Notes under the pieces: generated by a model
Seen by the model: only the letters and a program-made list of their open reading frames with translations
Databases searched by the model: none
Told to the model about the DNA's origin: nothing
Origin: Rhodococcoides kyotonense
Lineage (GTDB): Bacteria; Actinomycetota; Actinomycetes; Mycobacteriales; Mycobacteriaceae
Length of the DNA stretch: 64,000 nt
Assembly (NCBI RefSeq): GCF_900188125.1
Contig: NZ_FZOW01000007.1
Span: 62,001 to 126,000, forward strand
Reading direction: 5' to 3'
Part shown: piece by piece, positions 8,317-16,366 of the stretch
How positions within the stretch are numbered: the stretch's first letter is position 1
Layout: each line of letters begins with the position of its first letter
Position numbers and translations under genes: made by a program

Positions 8317-9165
8317 TCAGTCCGGAATCATGTCGAACGTGTCCGGGTTCGGGCCGTTGCGCCCGTCCTCACCACGATCGAGTGCAGTGATAGCGGAAAT
8401 GTCGGACTCGTCCAACTCGAAATCGAAGATGTCGAAATTCGACTTCACTCGGTCGGGGGTCACCGACTTCGGGAAGATGATGTCCCCTCGCTGCAGATGC
8501 CACCGCAATACCACCTGCGCAGTCGACTTGCCTGCAGCTTCTGCGATCTTCTCGATCGCAGGATCGTCGAGCACCTTGCCTTGCGCGATCGGAGACCACG
8601 CTTCCACGGCGATCGCATTGTTGCGGCTGTGGCTTCGCGCTTCCTCGTTGACGAAGTACGGGTGCACCTCGATCTGGTTGACGGCCGGAACCGTCTCCGT
8701 CTCCTTCGCCAGCCGCTCCAGGTGCGCCGGTTGGAAGTTGGACACGCCTATCGACCGTGCGCGGCCGTCCTTCGCGAATTCCTCCAACGTCTTCCATGTC
8801 GACACGAAGTCTCCGTCGTATCGGGTGGGTAGCGGCCAATGGATGAGGAACAGATCGAGATAGTCCGTACCCAGGTCCTTCAAGGTCTGGTCGAATGCTC
8901 GACGCGCATCGTTGGGCGCGTGAAATCCGTTGTTCAGCTTGCTCGTGACGAACACATCTGCCCTGTCGACGCCCGCGTCGCGGATGCCCTGCCCGACTTC
9001 CTTCTCGTTGCCGTACATCTCGGCGGTATCGATGTGCCGGTACCCGATGTCGAGCGCCGTCCGGACTGCTGCGGCCGTCTTGTCCGGGTCGATCTGAAAG
9101 ACACCGAACCCGAGCTGTGGAATGGTCTTGCCGTCGTTCAAGGTGATGGTGGGTACAACGCTCAC
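8317..9165 (-). CDS. Aldo/keto reductase (2,5-diketo-D-gluconate reductase type)
   Basis: 282 residues, the usual size for the family, from a GTG start with GGAG about 9 bases upstream; the longer open frame has no site and no homology. The catalytic tetrad is visible as D46, Y51, K76 and H109 (HIDTAEMYGN, TSKLNN, LIHWP). GVSNFQ, NQIEVHP and the NADP-binding FPKSVTPDRVKSN segment follow in order. It reduces carbonyls with NADPH in the cytosol; the substrate cannot be told from sequence. It diverges from the DUF2786 gene. Confidence 0.92.
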   Translation of the reverse strand: MSVVPTITLNDGKTIPQLGFGVFQIDPDKTAAAVRTALDIGYRHIDTAEMYGNEKEVGQGIRDAGVDRADVFVTSKLNNGFHAPNDARRAFDQTLKDLGTDYLDLFLIHWPLPTRYDGDFVSTWKTLEEFAKDGRARSIGVSNFQPAHLERLAKETETVPAVNQIEVHPYFVNEEARSHSRNNAIAVEAWSPIAQGKVLDDPAIEKIAEAAGKSTAQVVLRWHLQRGDIIFPKSVTPDRVKSNFDIFDFELDESDISAITALDRGEDGRNGPNPDTFDMIPD

Positions 9166-9352
9166 GTGATTTATCTCCGTTCGTCTTCGAGTACGTCTGC
9201 TCGAGTACCCACGACAGCCGGATCTACACGGCAGAAGTGCAGCAGGCGAGATCCGTTGGTCACGAATGTGTCGGTGCCCACTGATACAACTTCCCCGACA
9301 CCGACTCCAGCCCCTCACTGGCGTCGACGAGCATCTCTACGAGGGGAATCAC

Positions 9353-10621
9353 ATGGGCGTCCACGACATCACCCGCACCGCGACGTTGCCTCGCGAACAC
9401 CGCCGCAGCATCGACATCGACACATTGATGGCGTCCGGCATTCAGCTCGCCTCGGACCCGCTGACGACGAACAGCGCATTGTCCGCGTTCGTCGACCGAA
9501 TGATTCGGCTCGAATCGAACATGACGTCCATGCTCCTGACCTCCGAGTGTGGCGCCTACTCCGTGGAAGTTTTGGACGCGGTATTCGAGCGCGGTTGGCA
9601 GCCAGCAGAATTGGTACACGTCCTCGGCCGCAGCACCGTCAAGTCCGCGCCACAGATGGCTGTCTCGCTCATCGCAGAGCACGCTCGCCGGACGCGAGCC
9701 ATGTCCACTGCGCCCGATGAATGGAAGGCACAACTGCTGGAGCTCGGCGTCGACCCAGGAACCGATCTCGCACGGTTTCGCGCAGTCAGCAGCTTGAATC
9801 CACGTACTTTCTGGACGAGCCTGTTCCGCCTTCTGGCCAGTGTGCGCCGCCTACGCGACATGGTGGAGGTGGGTCCCCCGCCGTCCCGGTGGGGCGAATC
9901 GCAGCCCCCATCGCAAGGTGCCGACGCCAAGGTACTGCACCGAATTCGCGCGCTGCTGGCCAAAGCCGAATCATCCACGTTCTCAGCGGAACGCGAGACG
10001 TTCTCGGCCAAGGCACAAGAGCTGATGACGGAGTATTCCATCGATACGGCCGTCCTGAGCCAGCGCGGCGATGATCCTGCGGACGGGGTCATCACACGAC
10101 GATTCACGGTGTCCAATCCCTACGTCGACGCCAAGATGAAGCTTTTGTCCTCGGTCGCGGGCCCGAACGGAGTGAGGACAGTCTGGTACAAGCGGTTAGG
10201 GCTCATTGCGGTGATCGGAATGCCCGTCGATATCGAACTGTCCGAGTTGCTGTACACGTCGCTGCTGGTTCAGTCAGCTCAGGATCTCGAGCGCGTGGGG
10301 ACGCATTCGGGCCTGCGGTCCAAGGGATTTCGACGATCGTTTCTCTTCGGTTATGCCGATCGAATCCGGGAACGCCTGAACGAGGCGCGTGTACGAGCTC
10401 AGAACAGTGCAAGCGAGCGTTACGGCACCGCCCTCGTCCCTCTGTTCCAGAAGCGCGATCAGGCCGTGGCGTCGATGGTGGACGAGCTGTTTCCCAACTT
10501 GAAAACCACCCGCACGTCCATGTCGAACACCAGCGGATGGGGATATGGCAGACAAGCCGCAGAGAGTGCCGACATCACCGGTGGCCGCGAGCAGCTCGAC
10601 GAGACGGAGGGGCCCAGGTAA
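9353..10621 (+). CDS. DUF2786 domain protein
   Basis: 422 residues; ATG at 9353 follows GAGGGGAATC. A DUF2786 domain is seen at about residues 192-235 (KVLHRIRALLAKAESSTF, then KAQELMTEYSID). The N-terminal half is helical, and the C-terminal part has a basic helical segment. Function of the family is unknown. The intergenic region before it holds an 8-base direct repeat TCGAGTAC at 9187 and 9201. The stop is followed 14 bases later by the remnant of an SRPBCC gene. Confidence 0.75.
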   Translation: MGVHDITRTATLPREHRRSIDIDTLMASGIQLASDPLTTNSALSAFVDRMIRLESNMTSMLLTSECGAYSVEVLDAVFERGWQPAELVHVLGRSTVKSAPQMAVSLIAEHARRTRAMSTAPDEWKAQLLELGVDPGTDLARFRAVSSLNPRTFWTSLFRLLASVRRLRDMVEVGPPPSRWGESQPPSQGADAKVLHRIRALLAKAESSTFSAERETFSAKAQELMTEYSIDTAVLSQRGDDPADGVITRRFTVSNPYVDAKMKLLSSVAGPNGVRTVWYKRLGLIAVIGMPVDIELSELLYTSLLVQSAQDLERVGTHSGLRSKGFRRSFLFGYADRIRERLNEARVRAQNSASERYGTALVPLFQKRDQAVASMVDELFPNLKTTRTSMSNTSGWGYGRQAAESADITGGREQLDETEGPR

Positions 10622-10634
10622 GTGTTGATACTTA

Positions 10635-10874
10635 GCCCTTGCGCGAATCGTCTTCACCACCGCACTAGTCGCCGGGTGGCGTCCGGCGACCGATCCATTC
10701 ATCACCGCCACCCTCACGTTCGCCGACCACCCCGACGGCACCGAGTACATCGCACGGGTGATGCACAAGAACGCCGCCGACGCGGCTACCCACCGTGAGC
10801 TCGGCTTCTACGACGGATGGGGAACGGTCACTCGACAATTGGCCGAACTCACCGAAATCGCCGAGGCCGGGTGA
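10635..10874 (+). pseudogene. Remnant of an SRPBCC/AHSA1-type gene (3' part only)
   Basis: About 79 codons are open after an in-frame TGA at 10626, with no start codon until a GTG halfway along. The peptide RIVFTTALVAGWRP...TFADHPDGTEYIARVMHK...HRELGFYDGWGTVTRQLA matches the C-terminal half of AHSA1-type SRPBCC proteins, which are normally about 150 residues. The 5' half is absent and the DUF2786 gene occupies its place. It is therefore read as a truncated, inactive copy. It is unrelated in sequence to the intact SRPBCC gene at 12158. Confidence 0.65.
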
Positions 10875-10886
10875 TATGCACGACGT

Positions 10887-11675
10887 ATGACGAAGTGGCG
10901 AATGGTGGCGGCGGCAATCGGGACGTCGATGGCGTTGTCGACAACTGCAGGATGCACCACGGACGGCACAGCGACTGCCTCCGACGATGCAACCCCGACG
11001 TCGGTCGTTCAGACCTCACAGGCCAAGCCGTCACGAACCGAGGCCACTACCACCCCACAGCCCACCCCGTACGCCTTCACCGCCGCACGGGTTTCCGGGT
11101 CCACCGACCGCGTCGACTACGACGTGAACATCCCTCAGATCACAGGCGGCGACGATGCCGTCGTCGCCGAGTTCAACGAGTCGATGCGCGCTGCGCTGCA
11201 GGATCAGATCGACGGTTACGGCCAATCGCGCTTCACCTTGTCCGACGCCCGGCCAGGGCCGACCTACGTGGGCGACAGCGTCGTCGCCGCCGTACTGAAC
11301 ACATCCTGGGACGCGAATCCCCCTGGCGCGCACCCGACCTACATCATCGCGACCGTCACGGTGAACACCGAGAACGCCACCCCGGTCACATTGGAGGATC
11401 TCTTCCCCGACCTGCAAGCGGGCCTGCAACGACTGTCCGAGCAGTCTGCGCTCCTCTTGCCGAACACAGCCGCGGGCGACGATTTCGAACGCACCGGCAT
11501 CGAACCGATCGAGAGCAACTTCGCCAACTGGGTGCCCTCCGCCAGCGGCATGAACATCCGATTCGGTGACTACCAGGTCGGCCCACATGCGATCGGGCTC
11601 GTCGATGTCACCATCCCCTGGGCCACATTGGCTGACGTCGCCGATCCCTACACCGTCGGCGTGCTCAGCAGTTGA
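10887..11675 (+). CDS. Lipoprotein with RsiV-like DUF3298 domain
   Basis: 262 residues. A lipoprotein signal ends in the lipobox STTAGC, with the lipid-modified Cys at residue 23. A Thr/Ser/Pro-rich linker follows to about residue 60. The rest carries a DUF3298/RsiV-like fold, seen in the paired strands YDVNIPQI, PTYIIATVTVNTENATPVTLEDLF and the closing GPHAIGLVDVTIPW. The protein is exported and anchored outside the membrane. Function is unknown; related domains bind peptidoglycan-derived or protein ligands. Confidence 0.8.
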   Translation: MTKWRMVAAAIGTSMALSTTAGCTTDGTATASDDATPTSVVQTSQAKPSRTEATTTPQPTPYAFTAARVSGSTDRVDYDVNIPQITGGDDAVVAEFNESMRAALQDQIDGYGQSRFTLSDARPGPTYVGDSVVAAVLNTSWDANPPGAHPTYIIATVTVNTENATPVTLEDLFPDLQAGLQRLSEQSALLLPNTAAGDDFERTGIEPIESNFANWVPSASGMNIRFGDYQVGPHAIGLVDVTIPWATLADVADPYTVGVLSS

Positions 11676-11810
11676 GCCTGCGAACGCACGCATAACGTCC
11701 TTCCATAGGGTTCGACGAGCGCTCGACGCGTCGACTGGGCGATCTACTGGCGTCACGATGCGACGGATTGTCGCGCTGACCCTTGACGTCGTCCCACATC
11801 ACGCCTAACG

Positions 11811-11828
11811 TACAACCACATGGTTGTA
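11811..11828. promoter_or_regulatory. 18-bp palindrome over the ArsR start codon
   Basis: TACAACCA-CA-TGGTTGTA is a perfect inverted repeat. The ATG at 11820 of the ArsR-type gene lies inside it and there is no ribosome binding site upstream. A self-repressed, leaderless transcript would explain both facts. Confidence 0.6.
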
Positions 11829-12161
11829 GATGAGGACATCGACCGGCTGTTCCAGGCTTTCGCCGACTCGACCCGTCGGGACATCGTCTCGAAGGTCATC
11901 ACCGGCGAGCATTCGGTCTCGGGATTGGCCGCTCATTACGCCATGAGTTTCGCCGCGGTGCAGAAGCATGTGGCGATCTTGGAACGCGCCTCCGTCGTCA
12001 CGAAGGAGAAGCGTGGACGGGAGCAGATCGTGCGAATTCACTTGAACACCATAAGAAAAGCGCGAGGCCTGCTCGATGAGTACGAACTGATCTGGCGGCA
12101 ACGCGTCGACCGGATTTCCGACATTCTCGACGAAGACGAGGAAGAGGGAGACACACGATGA
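11820..12161 (+). CDS. ArsR-family transcriptional regulator
   Basis: 113 residues with a winged helix: FADSTRRDIVSKVI, then the recognition helix region VSGLAAHYAMSFAAVQKHVAILERA and the wing VTKEKRGREQIVRI. No metal-binding Cys pair is present, so it is of the non-metal type that is commonly paired with SRPBCC proteins. It overlaps the next gene by ATGA. Its own start codon is inside an 18-bp palindrome, which suggests autorepression. Confidence 0.92.
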   Translation: MVVDEDIDRLFQAFADSTRRDIVSKVITGEHSVSGLAAHYAMSFAAVQKHVAILERASVVTKEKRGREQIVRIHLNTIRKARGLLDEYELIWRQRVDRISDILDEDEEEGDTR

Positions 12162-12643
12162 CTGTCATCAGCACGACCAAGAGTGTTCAGGATCTGAATT
12201 TCACGATCGTGGCCGAGTTCGACGCGAAAGTCGAACGCGTGTGGCAGATCTGGGAGGACCCGCGGAAGCTCGAGCGCTGGTGGGGTCCGCCGACATGGCC
12301 GGCGACGTTCGAAACGCTCGAGTTCCATGAGGGCGGCAAAGCCCACTACTACATGACCGGCCCGGACGGCGACAAAGCGCGTGGATGGTGGCGTATCACG
12401 TCGATCGACGCCCCTCGCCGGCTCGCGTTCGACGACGGTTTCGCCGACGACAACTGGGACCCGGTCGAGAACCTCGGTGTCACCAGAACTGCCGTTGCAC
12501 TGGAGGACATCGACGGCCGCACGCGGATGACGACGACGGCGACCTTCGAGAACGCCGACCAGATGCAGAAGCTGATCGAGATGGGCATGGAAGAGGGTAT
12601 GGGTCTGGCGATGGGCCAGATCGACGCCATCCTTGCAGCGTAG
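12158..12643 (+). CDS. SRPBCC (AHSA1-type) protein
   Basis: 161 residues forming one START-like ligand cavity domain: N-terminal strand FTIVAEFDAKVERVWQIW, then WWGPPTWPATFETLEF, GGKAHYYMTGPDG and the C-terminal long helix ending in MGQIDAILA. Proteins of this type bind hydrophobic ligands or act as cofactors. It is co-translated with the ArsR regulator, so its expression is probably ligand-controlled. The ligand is unknown. Confidence 0.88.
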   Translation: MTVISTTKSVQDLNFTIVAEFDAKVERVWQIWEDPRKLERWWGPPTWPATFETLEFHEGGKAHYYMTGPDGDKARGWWRITSIDAPRRLAFDDGFADDNWDPVENLGVTRTAVALEDIDGRTRMTTTATFENADQMQKLIEMGMEEGMGLAMGQIDAILAA

Positions 12644-12647
12644 TCAC

Positions 12648-12689
12648 GGTGTTCGCGTAGTCGGTGCCCGCGCCGACTACGCGAACACC
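12648..12689. terminator. Palindrome H3, bidirectional terminator candidate
   Basis: 17-bp perfect arms at 12648-12664 and 12673-12689 (GGTGTTCGCGTAGTCGG and its complement) with an 8-base loop. It begins 4 bases after the SRPBCC stop and ends 8 bases before the stop of the convergent VOC gene. The arm sequence differs from H1 and H2, but size and placement are the same. Confidence 0.75.
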
Positions 12690-12697
12690 TGGCGCCG

Positions 12698-13057
12698 TCA
12701 GGACGTTGCCCACACCCCCAGCTCGTTGCCGCTCGGATCGGTGAAGTGGAATCGACGCCCACCAGGAAACGGGTACGGACCGTTCACCACCGACCCGCCC
12801 GCCGAGGTCACCGCAGCGACGGATGCATCCAGGTCGTCGGAGTAGAGCAACACCAACGGCCCGCCCGCGGAGGCCGCTTCGGACACCTGAGCCAACCCGC
12901 CCACCTCGTCCCCATCGGCACCGATGACGCCCGCGTATTCCGGTCCGTATTCGTTGAAGCGCCAGCCGAAGGCTGCGCTGTAGAACGCCTGAGCCGCCGA
13001 CAAATCGGTGACCGACAGCTCGACATAGTTCAATCGGTGATGTGCATTCTCGGCCAT
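12698..13057 (-). CDS. VOC (glyoxalase/bleomycin-resistance fold) protein
   Basis: 119 residues with two beta-alpha-beta-beta-beta modules: HRLNYVELSVTDLSAAQAFYSAAFGW, and the second ending in FTDPSGNELGVW. The conserved His, Glu and Glu positions of the metal site can be recognised. VOC proteins of this kind include glyoxalases, dioxygenases and drug-binding proteins; this one has no diagnostic substrate residues. It is probably a single-gene transcript. Confidence 0.88.
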   Translation of the reverse strand: MAENAHHRLNYVELSVTDLSAAQAFYSAAFGWRFNEYGPEYAGVIGADGDEVGGLAQVSEAASAGGPLVLLYSDDLDASVAAVTSAGGSVVNGPYPFPGGRRFHFTDPSGNELGVWATS

Positions 13058-13070
13058 GAGCCGACACTAC

Positions 13071-13127
13071 CCATGTGCACGAAAATGCATAGCCTGCTAT
13101 GCATTTTCGTGCACATGGGCGAAGCCC
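13071..13127. terminator. Composite palindrome H4 (22-bp arms plus mini-hairpin)
   Basis: Arms 13071-13092 and 13097-13118 are perfectly complementary (22 bp, loop CCTG). Compared with H1, ATACAT has become ATGCAT and the other arm has changed to match (TTGCAT family), a compensatory change. A GGGC-GAA-GCCC mini-hairpin follows at 13117-13127. It forms the 3' end of the DUF998 gene on the minus strand, whose last codons lie inside it. Confidence 0.8.
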
Positions 13128-13828
13128 CTCACACGGACCCAGAACGCCAACGCGATCAGTGCGATCACTTCGGCGACGACGAGCAGTCGTTCCACGTACC
13201 CGAGGGTGACGGCCCGGTACCACGGCGTCGATGTCGTCATGCCGACGACGAGGGCGTACACGATCGGCGCGAGCGAAAGCACGGACAGCGCAGCCAATCC
13301 CAGCACGACGCGTGCCCACACTCGCCACCGCACATCACGAATCCACGGCAGCGCGAACGCGATCACTGCGACGGGGATGCTGACGAACGCCACCGCGGCG
13401 CCCAGGCGATGGATCGCTCCCCCGAGTCCCAGGGTCGCGTCGTTGCTCCAATCCTGTTTGGGGACGGCGACGACTGCTACGAGTCCCACCGTCCACAGAA
13501 CCATCGCGCCTGCAGCCACCGACGACGCCCTCGCGAGCCCACTCCGCACGGCAGCCACCAACGTTGCGGCCGAACCAAGAGCCAACAGCAACACTCCGAT
13601 CGTGAACACCCACTGCTGCGCACCGAGGCCGTATTCGCTGATCGTGCGACGTAGGTGCGCGGGATTGTTCGACGCCGTGTGCAGATCGAGAACGAGCACG
13701 ACGACGGCTCCGAGAACGATCGAGGCAGCCCCCAACGAGGCCGGCCGAGGTATACGCGTCGAATCGAGAGTCACCCGATCCACTGTGCCCGAGAATCGGG
13801 ACAAAGCACGTTCGACGACCGAAATCAC
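13097..13828 (-). CDS. DUF998 integral membrane protein
   Basis: 243 residues from a GTG start, with about six hydrophobic segments (for example GAASIVLGAVVVLVLDL, FTIGVLLLALGSAATLVAAV and RLLVVAEVIALIALAFWV). The family is DUF998, with no known activity. The last residues, HVHENA, are encoded by palindrome H4 and the TAG is at the tip of its stem. The start codon lies in the 10-base gap between 12-bp inverted repeats. A GTG further in cannot be excluded as the true start. Confidence 0.8.
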   Translation of the reverse strand: MISVVERALSRFSGTVDRVTLDSTRIPRPASLGAASIVLGAVVVLVLDLHTASNNPAHLRRTISEYGLGAQQWVFTIGVLLLALGSAATLVAAVRSGLARASSVAAGAMVLWTVGLVAVVAVPKQDWSNDATLGLGGAIHRLGAAVAFVSIPVAVIAFALPWIRDVRWRVWARVVLGLAALSVLSLAPIVYALVVGMTTSTPWYRAVTLGYVERLLVVAEVIALIALAFWVRVRGFAHVHENA

Positions 13829-13841
13829 AGTCGTCGAACGT
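13808..13841. promoter_or_regulatory. 12-bp perfect inverted repeat around the DUF998 start codon
   Basis: ACGTTCGACGAC (13808-13819) and GTCGTCGAACGT (13830-13841) are exact complements separated by 10 bases. The gap includes the GTG start at 13826-13828. It could be a 34-bp operator or an mRNA hairpin that displays the start codon in its loop. Its arms are unlike those of the terminator family. Confidence 0.5.
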
Positions 13842-13858
13842 TCGTCGAGGCCCTGGAA

Positions 13859-14386
13859 CTAATACTCGACGCTGTACCAGTGCTCGACTTCCCCGGACAA
13901 CCGGCGGAGCCGCACGCTGTCACCGCCCGGCCTCGAGAACAGCCTGACCCCGTCGCCGAGCAGGATGGGTGCAGTGAACACGAGGATCTCGTCGAGCAAC
14001 TTCTCCTCGATGCATTGCCGCGCGACGTCGGCGCCGAGCACATTGACATACCTCTCACCGGCGGCGTCGCGCGCCGCGTCGACAGCACTGGGCAAGTCGG
14101 TGGCGACGGTCACCCCTGCCGGGGGTTCCGCCGGGGGTCGGTGCGTCAGCAGTACGACGGGACCGTCGTACTGGCCACCGAAGGCGCCTTCGTTGTCGGT
14201 GCCTCGGTTGGGGTCGTCGCCACCGAATGTGACGTTGCCGCACAGAATCGCGCCGACCTGCGCGAGCAAGCGGTCGGCGGTGTCGTTCTGCTCGCCGACG
14301 TACTCGCTCAACCAGGACATGTCACCGCCTGGTCCCGCGATGAATCCGTCGAGCGACATCGTCGCCGAGTACAACAGCTTGGCCAT
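13859..14386 (-). CDS. Dihydrofolate reductase-like (RibD C-terminal domain) protein
   Basis: 175 residues; ATG at 14386 with GGAGGG 7 bases upstream is preferred to the longer frame. The N-terminus LLYSATMSLDGFIAGPGGDM and later YVNVLGADVARQCIEEKLLDEILVFTAPILLGDG are typical of YyaP/YwjB-type DHFR-like proteins. The fold binds NADPH, but most of these proteins have no defined substrate. It is a stand-alone gene, 30 bases upstream of DUF998 in the same direction. Confidence 0.88.
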   Translation of the reverse strand: MAKLLYSATMSLDGFIAGPGGDMSWLSEYVGEQNDTADRLLAQVGAILCGNVTFGGDDPNRGTDNEGAFGGQYDGPVVLLTHRPPAEPPAGVTVATDLPSAVDAARDAAGERYVNVLGADVARQCIEEKLLDEILVFTAPILLGDGVRLFSRPGGDSVRLRRLSGEVEHWYSVEY

Positions 14387-14440
14387 GTCATTTCCCTCCA
14401 CCGGTGTCGTCACTCGGATGGACTCGCCGACGGACGTAAT

Positions 14441-16210
14441 CTAACCGGCAGATGCAGCTGCAGTGATCGCGACTGCAGCACCGACGAGCGTGAGGTGAGA
14501 GAACGCCTGCGGGAAATTTCCGACTTGCCGCTGGTGCGTGACGTCGTACTCCTCGGCGAGCAGGCCGAGGTCGTTGGAGAGACCGACGAGGCGTTCGAAC
14601 AACGAGCGAGCCTCGGTCACACGACCATTCATCGCAAGTGCGCTGACGAGCCAGAACGAGCATGCCAGGAACTGCCCCTCGTCCCCGGGGAGGCCGTCGT
14701 CGGTGTGGGCCGTCGAGTAGCGCGAGACGAAACCGTCGCGTCCGAGTTCCTTGGCAACGGCGTCGATCGTGGACGTGACCCGTTCGTCCGTCGGCGGCAG
14801 AAATCCGACGAGCGGTATCAGCAGTACACTCGCGTCGAGCTCCTCGGATCCGTAGTACTGCGTGAATGTTCCTCGCGCCGAATCGAATCCGTTCTCGCAC
14901 ACCTCCTGGTGTATGCGGTCGCGGGTCAAGCGCCAGCGTTCCACGGGCGCATCGAGCGCGAACCGCTCTGCGAGACGGACCGCCCGGTCGAACACCACCC
15001 ACGCCATCACTTTCGACTGCGTGAAATGCCTTCTGGGACCACGTGTTTCCCAGATACCGTCGTCGGGCAACTCCCAGATGTTCTCGGTGTACTCGATGAC
15101 GGCGCGCCACCGCGGCCAGAGGCGAGTGTCGATCGCGCCGAGGACCTCCGCGCTCTTGTGTGCGACACCGAGGACTTCACCGTAGACGTCGAGTTGAAAT
15201 TGCTCCGACGCAGCATTCCCGACGCGGACCGGACGCGAATTCTCGTATCCTGGAAGATGTTCGACGTCGAACTCCGTCAACCGACGCTCCCCGCGGATGC
15301 CATACATGATCTGCAGTTTGGCGGGGTCACCTGTTCCGGCTCGCAACATGAAATCCCTGAATGCGACGGCTTCGTCGGTGTATCCGCCGGCCAGCAGCGC
15401 CTCGAGTGCGAGGACGGAATCTCGCAGCCAACAGTAGCGGTAGTCCCAATTGCGGACCCCACCGAGCGCTTCGGGAAGAGACGTCGTCGGCGCCGCGACG
15501 ATCGCACCCGTCGTCTCGTCGGTCATCGCCTTCAGAACCACCAGCGACGTGAGGACCTCGTCGCGGTACGCCCCGTCGTAGGTGCAGCGATCGGTCCACT
15601 CACGCCACCACGTCGCGGTCCGTGCGAGCGCCGACTCCGCGTCCTCGACGAGCGGGGCATGTTCGAACGACGGGTGCCACCCGAGCGTGAAATAGTCGCG
15701 CTCCCCCGCGGTCGCGAGGAACTCCGTGTCGATCGTGCCCGCGTCGACATGCAGCGGCATCGTCGTGCAGAGATGGAACGACGACGGTCCGGCGGTGGCG
15801 AGTGCGCCGTCGGGAACGATCTCGACCCACGGGGTGATGGAGCCGTAGTCCGGCCGCACCGACAGACTCAGTCGCATCAGTACCCGGCCACGAAGACCCT
15901 CCACGATGCGCACCAGCCGGGGCGGCCCGTCTCCGCGTCGCGGCATGAAATCGATCAGACGGACAGCGCCGTCGGCGGTCTCGAAATCGGTCTCCAGCAC
16001 CAGCGTCCCGGGCTGATATCGCCTGGTGACGCCCAGTATCTCGACGTCGGGCGCGATCGACCAGTGCCCATGTGTCTCGTCGCCGAGCAACGCTGTGAAG
16101 CACGACGCGGAGTCGAAACTCGGCAGGCAGAGCCAGTCGACGGACCCGTCGGCACCCACGAGCGCGGACGTCTGTAGATCACCGATGAAGCCGTAGTCCT
16201 CGATACGCAT
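14441..16210 (-). CDS. Glycoside hydrolase family 15 protein, trehalase/glucoamylase-like
   Basis: 589 residues, close to the length of mycobacterial GH15 trehalase. An N-terminal beta-sandwich (IEDYGFIGDLQTSALVGADGS) is followed by the (alpha/alpha)6 barrel. NWDYRYCWLRDS, GIWE (general acid Glu) and the later EEYD region (general base Glu) are in the expected order. It is cytosolic, with no signal peptide. Cleavage of trehalose or another alpha-glucoside is the likely reaction; trehalose turnover would fit a mycolic-acid organism. Confidence 0.85.
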   Translation of the reverse strand: MRIEDYGFIGDLQTSALVGADGSVDWLCLPSFDSASCFTALLGDETHGHWSIAPDVEILGVTRRYQPGTLVLETDFETADGAVRLIDFMPRRGDGPPRLVRIVEGLRGRVLMRLSLSVRPDYGSITPWVEIVPDGALATAGPSSFHLCTTMPLHVDAGTIDTEFLATAGERDYFTLGWHPSFEHAPLVEDAESALARTATWWREWTDRCTYDGAYRDEVLTSLVVLKAMTDETTGAIVAAPTTSLPEALGGVRNWDYRYCWLRDSVLALEALLAGGYTDEAVAFRDFMLRAGTGDPAKLQIMYGIRGERRLTEFDVEHLPGYENSRPVRVGNAASEQFQLDVYGEVLGVAHKSAEVLGAIDTRLWPRWRAVIEYTENIWELPDDGIWETRGPRRHFTQSKVMAWVVFDRAVRLAERFALDAPVERWRLTRDRIHQEVCENGFDSARGTFTQYYGSEELDASVLLIPLVGFLPPTDERVTSTIDAVAKELGRDGFVSRYSTAHTDDGLPGDEGQFLACSFWLVSALAMNGRVTEARSLFERLVGLSNDLGLLAEEYDVTHQRQVGNFPQAFSHLTLVGAAVAITAAASAG

Positions 16211-16366
16211 TCCGCGACACCCCCGTGCGTGCAGTGCAGATCCTTCGATGCTGCTCCGCGGCGTCGAACACGGTCAAGGTTCTGCTGTCGATTCACCCTT
16301 TCTGCGACATGCCCGACGCGCACAATGGGGACCGGAGGAACTGTCGAGCACATCTGTGGGGGCGAG

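Noticed and set aside
9187..9208. Direct repeat TCGAGTAC between the aldo/keto reductase and DUF2786 genes
   Set aside because: Two 8-base copies 14 bases apart can occur by chance and are not clearly linked to a promoter.
8317..9318. Aldo/keto reductase start at 9318
   Set aside because: The added 51 residues have no homology and no ribosome binding site; the GTG at 9165 with GGAG gives the family length.
13655..16177. An 840-codon open frame on the plus strand opposite the GH15 and DHFR-like genes
   Set aside because: It is an antisense artefact of high third-position GC; the translation has no recognisable domain, and the opposite strand carries complete, well-conserved enzymes.
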